From Pelagibacteraceae bacterium AG-359-O02 (GTDB lineage Bacteria; Pseudomonadota; Alphaproteobacteria; Pelagibacterales; Pelagibacteraceae), in assembly GCA_003280485.1 (NCBI GenBank), contig QCEU01000005.1, positions 1 to 64,000 on the forward strand: DNA of 64,000 nt, read 5' to 3'. A program made the translations under genes and the position numbers. Below the pieces are notes generated by a model. That model was not told where the DNA came from. It was given only the letters and a program-made list of their open reading frames with translations, and did no database searches. Numbering within the stretch: position 1 is the first letter of the stretch; each line of letters begins with the position of its first letter. This document shows positions 45,949 to 55,036 of the stretch, in pieces.

Positions 45949-46390
45949 CGATACCCCAAATATTATCATCTTTCATAACCCAACCTGTGTAATCACCCGT
46001 ATTTATATTACACCATTTTTCCTCGCATTTAATAACTTTTAAAAGACGACCCTTATCCAACTTTGCTAATGGTTTTGAATATTTAGAAGGTTTTCTAAAT
46101 AGAATTTTTTTAGATTTGGTGATTATAGAGCGTGAATTCCTCAATTGTGAAATATGGATCCAACCACTATTTTTTTTATGATCAATAACTCTTCTGAAAT
46201 TTTCTTTTTTATCGATTACTTTCAGAGGTAATTCAATCTTTCTGTATACATATTTAATTGGATAATCAAAGCTTGGACCGTATCTAACATTTACTTTTTT
46301 ATTTTTTAACATAAGAAAATAATTATTTTCTTGAGCAATTGATGAAAATGGTAAAAGAAAAAAAAATAGAAGTATTAGATATTTTTGCAT
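45941..46390 (-). CDS. Periplasmic SH3-domain protein
   Basis: Exported protein of about 149 residues. The signal peptide LILLFFFLLPFSSIAQ is followed by two bacterial SH3-like repeats: VNVRYGPSFDYPIKYVY with GWIHISQL, and RKPSKYSKPLAKLDKGRLL with GWVMKDD. These domains usually bind peptidoglycan peptides or mediate protein contacts. ATG 46390 is chosen; ATG 46396 is two codons upstream. The start lies within the end of moeB, so the gene is last of the ubiE-ubiB-coaBC-dut-moeB group. Confidence 0.82.
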   Translation of the reverse strand: MQKYLILLFFFLLPFSSIAQENNYFLMLKNKKVNVRYGPSFDYPIKYVYRKIELPLKVIDKKENFRRVIDHKKNSGWIHISQLRNSRSIITKSKKILFRKPSKYSKPLAKLDKGRLLKVIKCEEKWCNINTGDYTGWVMKDDNIWGIVN

Positions 46391-47124
46391 ATACATCCTT
46401 CTCTTTTTTTAAATAACACTTTTCTAAATTTGAGATTTAATAAATCTAAAATTAAAATATGTGAACTTAAATTTTTACCTAAATTTAAAATTGATTTCAA
46501 AACCTCATTAGCTTGAAGGCTACCAGTTATAACTGCTGTTGATCCTAATATACCATCAGTCTCACAATCTAGAACCCCTACCGATGGCTCTCCTTGGTAA
46601 AAACATTTTAAACAGGGACTTTTTTTTAAACTAAAATCAAACGTAAAGACATGCCCTTCAAATTTACTTATGGCTCCAATTATAAGTTTTTTTTTATATT
46701 TTAATGAAAATTCATTTAAAAGGAACTTTGTTTTAAAATTGTCTGTACCATCAACAATTACATCATACTTTTTTAAAATTTTTCCTAAATTTTTCTCGTC
46801 TGCTTTGTTCCTATAAATTTTAACTTTTACTTTTTTATTAATTTTACTTATTTTTTTCTTTAAAATATTAACTTTATATTTTCCAACATCATCAGCAGTG
46901 AACATAATTTGTCGGTGTAAATTTGATAAACTAACTTTGTCATGATCCATCATCCCAATTATGCCAACACCTGCTCTTGAAAGTAAATCAATAACTGGTG
47001 ACCCTAAACCACCGCATCCAACAACTAGAACTTTGGAATTTTGAATTTTTTTTTGACCTAAAATCCCAATTTTTTTTAAAATAATCTGTCTTGAATATCG
47101 CTCGAGGTCTTTGTTACTAAACAT
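46375..47124 (-). CDS. moeB: MoeB/ThiF/HesA-family adenylyltransferase
   Basis: E1-like enzyme that adenylates the C-terminal Gly of a ThiS/MoaD-type carrier, 249 residues. Visible are the N-terminal RYSRQIILKKIG, the nucleotide site VLVVGCGGLGSPVI, DHDKVSLSNLHRQIMF, VIVDGTDNFKTKFL and zinc cysteines (CLKC and the C-terminal CICK). MoeB and ThiF cannot be told apart by sequence alone; the carrier gene is not in the window. It follows dut by three bases. Confidence 0.88.
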   Translation of the reverse strand: MFSNKDLERYSRQIILKKIGILGQKKIQNSKVLVVGCGGLGSPVIDLLSRAGVGIIGMMDHDKVSLSNLHRQIMFTADDVGKYKVNILKKKISKINKKVKVKIYRNKADEKNLGKILKKYDVIVDGTDNFKTKFLLNEFSLKYKKKLIIGAISKFEGHVFTFDFSLKKSPCLKCFYQGEPSVGVLDCETDGILGSTAVITGSLQANEVLKSILNLGKNLSSHILILDLLNLKFRKVLFKKREGCICKNI

Positions 47125-47127
47125 TTA

Positions 47128-47565
47128 CTATTTACCAGTAGATCCAAATCCTCTAGACCCTCTGATTGTCTCTGGTAATTCATTTGTTTCTTCAATTTCT
47201 ACTTTTAAAATAGGCATTAAAACCATTTGAGCAACTCTATCTTCATCATTGACAGTAAATTCATCTTTACCGTGGTTAAATAAAATAATTTTTAGCTCTC
47301 CTCTATAATCACTATCAATTGTACCCGGCGTATTTAGTACGCTAATACTTGATTTTACGGCAAGACCAGATCTTGGTCGAATTTGAACCTCTGTATCTTC
47401 AGGAATTGCAATTGCAATACCTGTTGGTATCAATTTTGACTCATTTGGTTTGATTATTACAGGTTCAGCTACACATGCCATTAGATCCATACCTGAAGAT
47501 CCGCTAGTTTTATAACTTGGAAGTTTTGCTTTTTGGTTAAGTCTCTTAAATAAAACCTTTACCAT
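47128..47565 (-). CDS. dut: dUTP diphosphatase
   Basis: Trimeric dUTPase that keeps uracil out of DNA and supplies dUMP, 145 residues. The five motifs are visible: SGMDLMAC (1), IRPRSGLAVKSSI (2), NTPGTIDSDYRGELKIIL (3), DRVAQMVLMP (4) and RGSRGFGSTGK (5). It is placed between coaBC and moeB with three-base gaps on each side, a conserved coaBC-dut order. Complete. Confidence 0.98.
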   Translation of the reverse strand: MVKVLFKRLNQKAKLPSYKTSGSSGMDLMACVAEPVIIKPNESKLIPTGIAIAIPEDTEVQIRPRSGLAVKSSISVLNTPGTIDSDYRGELKIILFNHGKDEFTVNDEDRVAQMVLMPILKVEIEETNELPETIRGSRGFGSTGK

Positions 47566-47568
47566 TGA

Positions 47569-48759
47569 TTAATTAAGCTCAGAGATAACTCTATCCACTA
47601 TCTCAGATGCTATCAAAGATTTGTTTTTCTTTAATAACTTTTCACTTTCTTTATTTTTATAAAATATAGAAACTTCATTATCATCAGAGTCAAAACCTAT
47701 TGTTTTATCAGAAATATCATTTGCAATAATCCAATCACAATTTTTTTGGTCTAATTTTCTCTTTGAATTTATTTCAAGATTTTGTGATTCTGCTGCAAAT
47801 CCAATTGTAATCTTTGGTCTAAGTGAATTATGATTTGATATGTTTGATAAAATGTCAATATTTTTTTCTAACTTAAGATCCAAATTTTCGCTTTTTTTAA
47901 TTTTTTCACTATTGATCTCTTTAACTTTAAAATCTGCTACTGCTGCATTAAAAATAGCAACATCAGTTGGTAGATTTCTGAGAGTCTCCTTAAACATTTC
48001 TTCTGCAGTTTTAACTGAAATAAATTTAACTCCCTCAACTGGGTCTAAATTTGTTTCACCAGAAATAAGTGTTGTTTCAAAACCATTATCTCTTAATGAT
48101 TTAGCAATTTCATAACCTTGTTTTCCACTTGATTTATTAGTTATAAATCTTACTGGATCTATAAACTCTTTAGTAGGTCCAGCTGTAACTAATGCCTTAT
48201 ATTTTTTATTTTTTTCAATATTCTTAAAATAATTTTCTATAGTCTTTAATATATATGATGGTTCTGACATTTTGCCTTTTCCATACTCTCCACAAGCCAT
48301 ATCCCCAATTTCAGGGCCAATTATCTTATAACCGTAACTTTTTAATTTCGATAAATTATCTTTAGTTGATTTATGTTCCCACATTCTGACATTCATAGCT
48401 GGAACTAAAAACACTTGTTTATCAGATGCTAAAACGACAGTGCTAGCTAGGTCGTCGTTTAAGCCATAACTTAATTTTGAGATTGTATTTGCTGTTGCAG
48501 GCACAATTAAAATTAAATCTGCCCACCTAGAAAGTGAAATATGATCCATTTCAGCCTCATTTTCTGCACTGAACATGTCTTCATATACTTTTTCCTGCGA
48601 AAGTGATGAAATAGACAGAGGTGTTACAAAATTTTTACCACTCTTTGTAAGTATTGTTTTAATGCTTACATCTCTTTTTTTTAAACCTCTTATCACTTCT
48701 AAGCTTTTGTAAGCAGATATTCCACCACATATGATAAGAAGTATTTTTTTATTTTTCAT
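47569..48759 (-). CDS. coaBC: Bifunctional phosphopantothenoylcysteine decarboxylase/synthase
   Basis: Two steps of coenzyme A synthesis from 4'-phosphopantothenate, 396 residues. The N-terminal flavin decarboxylase (CoaC) shows GGISAYKSLEVIRGL, APAMN-like VPAMNVRMW and the catalytic Cys in GDMACGEYGKGKMSEP. The C-terminal synthase (CoaB) shows TAGPTKEFIDPVRFI and NKSSGKQGYEIA. The gene lies between ubiB and dut on the minus strand. Complete. Confidence 0.97.
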   Translation of the reverse strand: MKNKKILLIICGGISAYKSLEVIRGLKKRDVSIKTILTKSGKNFVTPLSISSLSQEKVYEDMFSAENEAEMDHISLSRWADLILIVPATANTISKLSYGLNDDLASTVVLASDKQVFLVPAMNVRMWEHKSTKDNLSKLKSYGYKIIGPEIGDMACGEYGKGKMSEPSYILKTIENYFKNIEKNKKYKALVTAGPTKEFIDPVRFITNKSSGKQGYEIAKSLRDNGFETTLISGETNLDPVEGVKFISVKTAEEMFKETLRNLPTDVAIFNAAVADFKVKEINSEKIKKSENLDLKLEKNIDILSNISNHNSLRPKITIGFAAESQNLEINSKRKLDQKNCDWIIANDISDKTIGFDSDDNEVSIFYKNKESEKLLKKNKSLIASEIVDRVISELN

Positions 48760-48767
48760 GAGAAGAA

Positions 48768-50336
48768 TTAAAATACCAATAGGGTTAAAATTACAAGAGA
48801 TAATAAGCCAATAATAGACTGGTTTCTAAATGACTTCATTTCTTCTTTTTTAGTATTTAATTCATTATAAGAGTTTGAATTTTGAGGTATTTGACCACTT
48901 GCAAGGTAATTAAGGGCTTGGTTTGCTTTATCCATTACCTCAGGTAAATTTGGAAGACGTTTTAATACTTCGACAGAGTCTTTTAATGTTTCATTAATCG
49001 AATTTATAGGATCTTTAGTTTCTTTTAGCCATTTTTCTAGAACAGGTTTGGATGTTTCCCATATGTTTGTTTCAGGGTTTAATCTTCTTGCAACTCCTTC
49101 AACTACTACCATTGTTTTTTGTAACATAAGTAACTGAGGTTGGGTTTGCATATTAAATTTTTCAGTAACATCAAAAAGTTGTTTTAGCAGTTTACCACCT
49201 GAAATATTTTTTATAGAGTGACCAAAAATTGGCTCACCAATTGACCTTAATGCTTGAGCAAGATCATTGACTGGTACATTGTTTGGGACTAGTCCTGCTG
49301 CGAGATGTACTTCTGCAACTTTCTTATAATCTCTTTGTATAAAACCAAATAAAATTTCTGCTAAAAATCTTTTACTAACATTATCTAGCCTTCCCATGAT
49401 ACCAAAATCAATAGGAACAATTTGGCCACTTTCATTTACAAAAATATTTCCTTGATGCATGTCTGCGTGAAAAAAACCATCTCTTACAGCATGTCTTAAG
49501 AAATGTTGAATTATATCAGTGGCAATTTTTTTTGTATCAATTGATCTTTTCTTTAGCTCTTCTGTCTCTCTGATAGATACACCGTCAATCCAATCAAGGG
49601 TCATTATATTTTCGCTTGTATAATCCCAATAGATCTTAGGAACTTCAAAACCTGCATCATTTTTGGTATTTTCAGCGTATTCATTAGCTGCAGCAGCTTC
49701 AAATCTTAAATCCATCTCAAGACTGGTAATTTCTTTCAATAAAAAAACTACTTCAACTAACTTTAATCTTTTAGTTTTTTTGATTAGTGACTCAATAATA
49801 TAGGCAAAAAGCATCAAAGCATCTACTTCTTCATTAAAGATCTTTTTAATATTCGGTCTTAGTATTTTTATTGCTACATTTTTAATAACCCCACTATCGT
49901 TTATTTGAGCTTTATGTACTTGAGCAATAGAGGCAGCTGCAACTGGTTCACTTATATTAATAATTGAATTATATAGTTCATCACCTAAGTCTTTTTTAAT
50001 CATTTCTTTCGCTTTTGATTGTGGAAAAGGTGGAAGTTTGTCTTGTAAATTTTCTAGCTCTTTTGATAATTTATCTCCTATTATATCAGGCCTTGTCGCT
50101 AAAAATTGGCCAAGTTTAATAAATGTTGTCCCCATAGATGCCAGAGAATTTGATAATTTTTCGCCTTCGTTTAAATTATCATGTGACTCATCTTTTTTTG
50201 TAAACGAAAAGGAAAGTAATTTAAATATTACACTTACTAGTAACGGTGGTTTGTTAAATTTTGATACAATACTTAAAACATCAGACTTAGCGAGTTTTCT
50301 ACCAAGTTTAAATAATGTAATTAATTTTTTGAACAT
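48768..50336 (-). CDS. ubiB: UbiB protein-kinase-like factor of ubiquinone biosynthesis
   Basis: Atypical kinase/ATPase needed for ubiquinone assembly, about 522 residues. It has the KxGQ region TFIKLGQFLATRPDI, the Ala-rich loop AAASIAQVHKA, the catalytic HADMHQGNIFV and the PIDFGIMGRL motif. At the C-terminus is a hydrophobic segment (QSIIGLLSLVILTLLVF) for membrane association. ATG 50336 shares its A with the ubiE stop (TAATG). The ubiE-ubiB order is conserved; coq7 for the same pathway lies at 60339. Confidence 0.96.
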   Translation of the reverse strand: MFKKLITLFKLGRKLAKSDVLSIVSKFNKPPLLVSVIFKLLSFSFTKKDESHDNLNEGEKLSNSLASMGTTFIKLGQFLATRPDIIGDKLSKELENLQDKLPPFPQSKAKEMIKKDLGDELYNSIINISEPVAAASIAQVHKAQINDSGVIKNVAIKILRPNIKKIFNEEVDALMLFAYIIESLIKKTKRLKLVEVVFLLKEITSLEMDLRFEAAAANEYAENTKNDAGFEVPKIYWDYTSENIMTLDWIDGVSIRETEELKKRSIDTKKIATDIIQHFLRHAVRDGFFHADMHQGNIFVNESGQIVPIDFGIMGRLDNVSKRFLAEILFGFIQRDYKKVAEVHLAAGLVPNNVPVNDLAQALRSIGEPIFGHSIKNISGGKLLKQLFDVTEKFNMQTQPQLLMLQKTMVVVEGVARRLNPETNIWETSKPVLEKWLKETKDPINSINETLKDSVEVLKRLPNLPEVMDKANQALNYLASGQIPQNSNSYNELNTKKEEMKSFRNQSIIGLLSLVILTLLVF

Positions 50337-51040
50337 TATATTTTCCAACCAGAATGAATAGCTACTATTCCACCAGATAGATTTCTATATGAACAATTTT
50401 TAAAATTATTTTGTTTCATTAAATCTATTAATTCTTCCTGATTAACAAATTCTTCTATACTTTTTGTCAAATATTCGTACGGGTCTTTATCCCCAACAAC
50501 TGCCTTTCCTATATGCGGAATTAATTTTGAATAATTTTTATATAAAAAATCTAAATTAGAATTGTAAATTTTTGAAAATTCTAAACACATATATCTTCCA
50601 CCAGGTTTAAGAACTCTGTGAGCTTCTGATAAAGATTTATTTAAATTTTTTGTATTTCGCAAACCAAAACTAATTGTATAAAAATCAAAAGTATCATTTT
50701 TAAATGGTAAATTTTCTGCCTCTGCGACAACCCATTTTATATTTTTATACTTGCTAAGTCTTTTTTTTCCTTTTTCAATCATTTTGACGTTCGAATCTGA
50801 AGAGAAAATTTCTCCATTTTTATCTGTATTATCTAAAAATAATTTGCCTAAATCACCAGTTCCACAAGCAACATCTAAATACTTTTTGTTTTTTGTTGGA
50901 CTCATCCAATTCATAAGATTTTTTTTCCAAAGCCTATGAATTCCAAAGGACATAAAATCGTTCATCAAATCATATTTATCGTAGACTTTGTTAAATACTC
51001 CTTCGACGAGACCCGCTTTATTTTGAAGATTTTGTTGCAT
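50336..51040 (-). CDS. ubiE: Ubiquinone C-methyltransferase UbiE
   Basis: SAM-dependent C-methyltransferase of ubiquinone (and menaquinone) synthesis, 234 residues. Motifs are VFNKVYDKYDLMNDFMSFG, the SAM site YLDVACGTGDLGKLF, VVAEAENLPF, and FGLRNTKNLNKSLSEAHRVL with GGRYMCLEFSK. It heads the minus-strand ubiE-ubiB-coaBC-dut-moeB-SH3 group and diverges from mutM with 33 bases between starts, the usual alphaproteobacterial arrangement. Confidence 0.97.
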   Translation of the reverse strand: MQQNLQNKAGLVEGVFNKVYDKYDLMNDFMSFGIHRLWKKNLMNWMSPTKNKKYLDVACGTGDLGKLFLDNTDKNGEIFSSDSNVKMIEKGKKRLSKYKNIKWVVAEAENLPFKNDTFDFYTISFGLRNTKNLNKSLSEAHRVLKPGGRYMCLEFSKIYNSNLDFLYKNYSKLIPHIGKAVVGDKDPYEYLTKSIEEFVNQEELIDLMKQNNFKNCSYRNLSGGIVAIHSGWKI

Positions 51041-51073
51041 ATAAATTATATTAAAACACTAATATAGTATGAA

Positions 51074-51940
51074 ATGCCTGAATTACCAGAAGTAGAAATC
51101 GTCAAACAATCTTTGAATAAGAGTATTACTGGAAAGATTATTAAAGACATACTAATAAAAAATAGAAATTTAAGATTTAAAATCCCAAAAAATTTTGAAA
51201 AAAATATTGTAAAAAAAAAAATTGTAAAAGTAGATAGGTTTTCAAAACATTTAATTCTCAAATTTGAGGATAGTTCTAATTTAATGATACATCTTGGGAT
51301 GTCAGGAACTATTCATTTAATTAGTAAATCTAGAAAAAAGAATTCCATAACAAACACTAGTTTTTATCATTCTCCATCATTACCAAAAAAGCATAATCAT
51401 GTAGAAATCAAAATTGATAACTTTAAATTAATTTATAATGATCCAAGAAGATTTGGTTATTTTTCTTATTTTAAAAATAATAAAGAAATAAATAATAACT
51501 TTAAAAAATATGGGCCAGAGCCTTTTGACCCATTATTTGATAAGAAATATATTTTTAATTACTTTAAAAATAAAAAAAAAAATATTAAGAATTTTTTAAT
51601 TGATCAAAATTTTGTTTCAGGAATTGGTAACATTTATGCAAGTGAAATATTGTTTTTATGTAAGATTTTGCCATCTAAAGAGGTAAGTTTACTCAGTTTA
51701 AATGATTGTCAAAAAATTTCTCATTTTTCAAAAGTAGTTTTAAGGAAAGCAATTGACAAAGGAGGATCGAGTATTAGGGATTTTATGAATACAAGTGGAA
51801 CCCAAGGTTCTTTTCAAAAAAATTTTAATGTTTATCAAAGAGAAAATAAAAAATGTTTAAAATATAGTTGTAAAGGGATAATACAAAAAAAATTTATTTC
51901 AAATAGGTCTAGTTTTTTTTGTAATTTATGTCAAAAATAA
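51074..51940 (+). CDS. mutM: Formamidopyrimidine-DNA glycosylase
   Basis: Removes 8-oxoguanine and formamidopyrimidines, 288 residues. The mature N-terminus PELPEVEIVKQSL after Met is the catalytic end (Pro2, Glu3). Further on are HLGMSGT, NDPRRFGYFSY, ISGIGN-like VSGIGNIYASEILF, and a C-terminal zinc finger CLKYSC plus CNLC. The start is fixed by the catalytic Pro. Near UbiE/UbiB in divergent order and upstream of rpsT-dnaA, as in other alphaproteobacteria. Confidence 0.97.
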   Translation: MPELPEVEIVKQSLNKSITGKIIKDILIKNRNLRFKIPKNFEKNIVKKKIVKVDRFSKHLILKFEDSSNLMIHLGMSGTIHLISKSRKKNSITNTSFYHSPSLPKKHNHVEIKIDNFKLIYNDPRRFGYFSYFKNNKEINNNFKKYGPEPFDPLFDKKYIFNYFKNKKKNIKNFLIDQNFVSGIGNIYASEILFLCKILPSKEVSLLSLNDCQKISHFSKVVLRKAIDKGGSSIRDFMNTSGTQGSFQKNFNVYQRENKKCLKYSCKGIIQKKFISNRSSFFCNLCQK

Positions 51941-51952
51941 ACAATTATTGTA

Positions 51953-51981
51953 TTGACCCAATCATTATCTGAAGATATACA
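51953..51981 (+). promoter_or_regulatory. Sigma-70 promoter of rpsT giving a near-leaderless start
   Basis: TTGACC (51953-51958), 17 bases, TATACA (51976-51981). The expected transcript start, about seven bases downstream, lies at about 51988, only about three bases before the rpsT ATG (51991). No ribosome binding site fits in that space. Confidence 0.6.
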
Positions 51982-51990
51982 CTCTCGCTT

Positions 51991-52251
51991 ATGGCGAATA
52001 CAAAATCAGCAATTAAACGTACTAGAAAAATTAAAAGGCAAACGGCTGTTAACAGGTCCAGAAAGAGTCGTTATAGAAATGCATTGAAAAAAATGAACTC
52101 TATAATCGAAAAAAAAGATAAAAAAGAAGCTTTAGCATTCTTACCAAAGCTAAACTCTGAATTGATGTCAATTGCAAAAACTGGAATCATCAAAAGGCAA
52201 AATGCCTCAAGGAACGTGTCAAGAATTACAAAAAAAATTAATTCTTTGTAA
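51991..52251 (+). CDS. rpsT: 30S ribosomal protein S20
   Basis: Small basic 16S-binding protein, 86 residues, full length. It begins ANTKSAIKRTRKIKRQT and shows RNRSRKSRYRNALKK-like NRSRKSRYRNALKKM, KTGIIKRQNASRNVSRI, then the helical end. Located between mutM and dnaA in the conserved alphaproteobacterial order. It has its own promoter; the transcript is predicted to lack a usable 5' leader. Confidence 0.97.
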   Translation: MANTKSAIKRTRKIKRQTAVNRSRKSRYRNALKKMNSIIEKKDKKEALAFLPKLNSELMSIAKTGIIKRQNASRNVSRITKKINSL

Positions 52252-52518
52252 CAACCTCTGATTAGTAAAAATTCTTTTGAATACAACTTTAACGTACAAT
52301 CTACTAATTAATTACTATATCTAAAATATTAATCCTTTAAATCACTAGATATAGATTTAGTAAATTTTTAAACTTTTAATTTCTTGCCCTACTCAGTTGA
52401 AAAAAAAATTTTAAAAGATTCAATCTAAGATTTATTCAATCATAAATTTTATTTTTTTTAGTTTTTATAAATAAACTTATTGCAATAATTTTTCATAAGT
52501 CTTAAGTGGAATTCCCTC
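52252..52518. other. AT-rich intergenic region upstream of dnaA
   Basis: No gene seen. It contains a 12-base palindrome TTATTGCAATAA (52487-52498), two direct copies of ATTCAATC (52418-52425 and 52434-52441) and an AAATC...GATTT inverted repeat near 52338-52360. These may be sites controlling dnaA. I find no cluster of DnaA boxes (TTATCCACA type), so I do not call it an origin. Confidence 0.4.
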
Positions 52519-53934
52519 ATGAAAAATAATTTACAAAACAAAAAATCACTCGAAAAGAAAATTGATTGGAAAAATATAAAAAATGAAATGCGTGAAAAGT
52601 TTGGTAATGAGATTTTTGAGAGTTGGATAAAAAAAATTGAGTTAGTTGAAGAATTCCACAATTATATTTTATTTTCAGTTTCAACAAGATTTATTAGAGA
52701 CTGGATAGTATCAAGATATTTAGACCAAATATTGGGGATAATTAAAGAATATAAAAAAGACCTGGTGAGGATTGAATTTACTATAAAAGATAACAAAGAT
52801 ACTGAAATAAAGGAGTCAAATGTATCATCTCAAAATTTTATTGAAACAAATAACGATAATGTTTCGTTTATAAAAGATTCTTATCTTCAATATAATAGAA
52901 TAGATCCAAATAAAAATTTTGAAAATTTTATAACTGGAGGAAGTAATAAGTTAGCATTTGAAGCTTCAAAAAAAGTATCAAAAGATATAGCGCATTATAA
53001 TCCATTATATTTATATGGAGGAGTAGGAATGGGAAAAACTCATTTATTAAATGCAATTGGTCTAGAATTGAAAGAAAAGAATAAAGTAATGTTTATATCA
53101 GCTGAAAGATTTATGTACCAATTTGTTAAGTCCATAAAATCAAATGAAATGGTTAAGTTTAAAGAGTACTTTAGGAATACAGATATTTTACTAATTGATG
53201 ATATTCAATTTATGAATGGCAAAGAAGCCATGCAAGAAGAATTTTTTCATACATTCAATGCCTTATTAGATAAAAATTCACAGATAATAATATCTGCAGA
53301 TCGACCACCTAATAAACTTTCAAGAATACAAGAGAGAATAAAATCTAGATTTTCTGGAGGTTTGGTTGTCGATATTCAAAATCCTGATTATGAGCTTAGA
53401 TATAAAATTATTAAATCAAAAACCGAAGAGTTAAAATTATCATTTTCAAATCAAGTTGTTATTTCTGAGGAAATACAAAGATTCATAAGTACAGAAATTA
53501 AAACTAGTATTAGAGAATTAGTTGGAGCATTAAATAGAATAGTATCCTTTACTAGGATTTATAATAAAGTTCCAAGCCTATCTGAAGTTAAAATAGTTTT
53601 AAAAGATTTACTTAACCTTACTGAGAATAAAGTAGATATTGATATAATACAGACAATAGTCTGTAAATTTTATAAAATTAGCAAAAATGAAATGCTTTCT
53701 CCAAGAAGATCAAGATATCTTGTCAGACCAAGACAGACAGCAATTTATCTTGCTAAAATGCTAACATCTAAATCTTTACCTGAGATAGGTAGATCCTTTT
53801 CTAATAGAGATCATACAACTGTAATTCACTCCGTAAAAACTATAGAAAGATTAAGGAAAGAGGATAGCGAATTAAATATTAATATTGATAGTTTAAAAAA
53901 TAAGATTTTGTATAATAAAGAAAATGAAGTTTAG
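52519..53934 (+). CDS. dnaA: Chromosomal replication initiator DnaA
   Basis: AAA+ initiator of chromosome replication, 471 residues. The N-terminal DnaB-interacting helices are followed by a linker rich in Asn/Asp. The ATPase has Walker A YGGVGMGKTHLLNAIG, Walker B LLIDDIQFMNGKEA, sensor ISADRPPNKL and the Arg-finger ERIKSRFSGGL. Domain IV has LVRPRQTAIYLAKML and the DNA-binding signature GRSFSNRDHTTVIHSV. It overlaps dnaN by 11 bases. Confidence 0.98.
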   Translation: MKNNLQNKKSLEKKIDWKNIKNEMREKFGNEIFESWIKKIELVEEFHNYILFSVSTRFIRDWIVSRYLDQILGIIKEYKKDLVRIEFTIKDNKDTEIKESNVSSQNFIETNNDNVSFIKDSYLQYNRIDPNKNFENFITGGSNKLAFEASKKVSKDIAHYNPLYLYGGVGMGKTHLLNAIGLELKEKNKVMFISAERFMYQFVKSIKSNEMVKFKEYFRNTDILLIDDIQFMNGKEAMQEEFFHTFNALLDKNSQIIISADRPPNKLSRIQERIKSRFSGGLVVDIQNPDYELRYKIIKSKTEELKLSFSNQVVISEEIQRFISTEIKTSIRELVGALNRIVSFTRIYNKVPSLSEVKIVLKDLLNLTENKVDIDIIQTIVCKFYKISKNEMLSPRRSRYLVRPRQTAIYLAKMLTSKSLPEIGRSFSNRDHTTVIHSVKTIERLRKEDSELNINIDSLKNKILYNKENEV

Positions 53935-55036
53935 TTTAAATCAACAAGATCTTCAAAAATCTTTGAATTATTGTCAAGGTGTAATTGAAAAAAGAAGTAC
54001 CTTACCAATACTTTCAAATGTATTGTTAGATGTTAGTAATGGAAAATTGACAATTACAGCTACTGATCTTGATTTAATTTTCATTCATCAAATTCCAAAC
54101 GTCGAAATAATAGAAGAGGGTAAAACTACTTCATCTTCATCAATAATATACGATATCGTTAGAAAGTTTTCATCTGGAAGTAAAATTAACTTTTCTAATC
54201 TTAGTGAAAATAAATTGCATTTAGAGTCAGATAAATCAGTTTTCAACTTAAATTGTATAAGTGCTTCTGAATTTCCGTTAACAGATGAAAACTTTAATGA
54301 AAATGAGTTTACGATAAAATCAAAAGAATTACTAAAACTGTTAAATAAATGTAAATTTTCAGTATCTAATGACGAAACAAGACATTATTTAAGTGGAATT
54401 TTTTTACATCAGACAGAAGTCGAAGATAAAATTTTTTTAACAGCTGCAGCTACTGATAGTCATAGAATGTCTATATCAAAGATAAGACTCCAAAATAAAG
54501 TCCAATTTGATCAAATAATATTACCAAAAAAGACTATTTTTCAGCTTTGTTCATTATTAGAGGACTACGAAGGCGAGGTAAAAATATCAAATATTAAATC
54601 AAAAATTAAATTTGAAATTAACAATAGTATATTGATATCTAAACTTATTGATGGAAAATTTCCAAATTACGTACAGGTAATACCAAAAGAAAACCAAAAA
54701 AAATTAGAAGTTGATCTAAAATCATTTTTGAATTCGGTAGATAGAGTTGCTTCAGTCTCTTTAGATAAAAAAGATGGTGTAAAATTTAATCTTTCAAAAG
54801 ATAACCTTGATCTTTCAGTTAACAATACAAATAGTGGTGATGGTAAAGAAAGTTTAAGTGTTAAGTTTGATCACGAGCTTGATATAAGCTTTAATTCTAG
54901 ATATTTAATTGATGTTGCTTCCCAACTTGATGGAGATAACATTGAGATTTATTTAAAAGATACAGGTTCACCAGCCTTAATTAGAGATCCAGCTGATTAT
55001 GATAGCATATATGTTGTAATGCCAATGAAGGGCTAA
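53924..55036 (+). CDS. dnaN: DNA polymerase III beta sliding clamp
   Basis: Ring-shaped processivity clamp, 370 residues, three repeated domains. It begins KFSLNQQDLQKSLNYCQGV with RSTLPILSNVLLD, has TAAATDSHRMSIS in the middle domain and ends PADYDSIYVVMPMKG (usual clamp end, MPMR-like). The dnaA overlap indicates coupled expression. Its 3' end overlaps the acyltransferase gene by four bases. The recF/gyrB genes do not follow here. Confidence 0.98.
   Translation: MKFSLNQQDLQKSLNYCQGVIEKRSTLPILSNVLLDVSNGKLTITATDLDLIFIHQIPNVEIIEEGKTTSSSSIIYDIVRKFSSGSKINFSNLSENKLHLESDKSVFNLNCISASEFPLTDENFNENEFTIKSKELLKLLNKCKFSVSNDETRHYLSGIFLHQTEVEDKIFLTAAATDSHRMSISKIRLQNKVQFDQIILPKKTIFQLCSLLEDYEGEVKISNIKSKIKFEINNSILISKLIDGKFPNYVQVIPKENQKKLEVDLKSFLNSVDRVASVSLDKKDGVKFNLSKDNLDLSVNNTNSGDGKESLSVKFDHELDISFNSRYLIDVASQLDGDNIEIYLKDTGSPALIRDPADYDSIYVVMPMKG

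Noticed and set aside
52252..52518. Replication origin next to dnaA
   Set aside because: No cluster of DnaA boxes or GC-skew evidence can be read; in many alphaproteobacteria the origin is away from dnaA.
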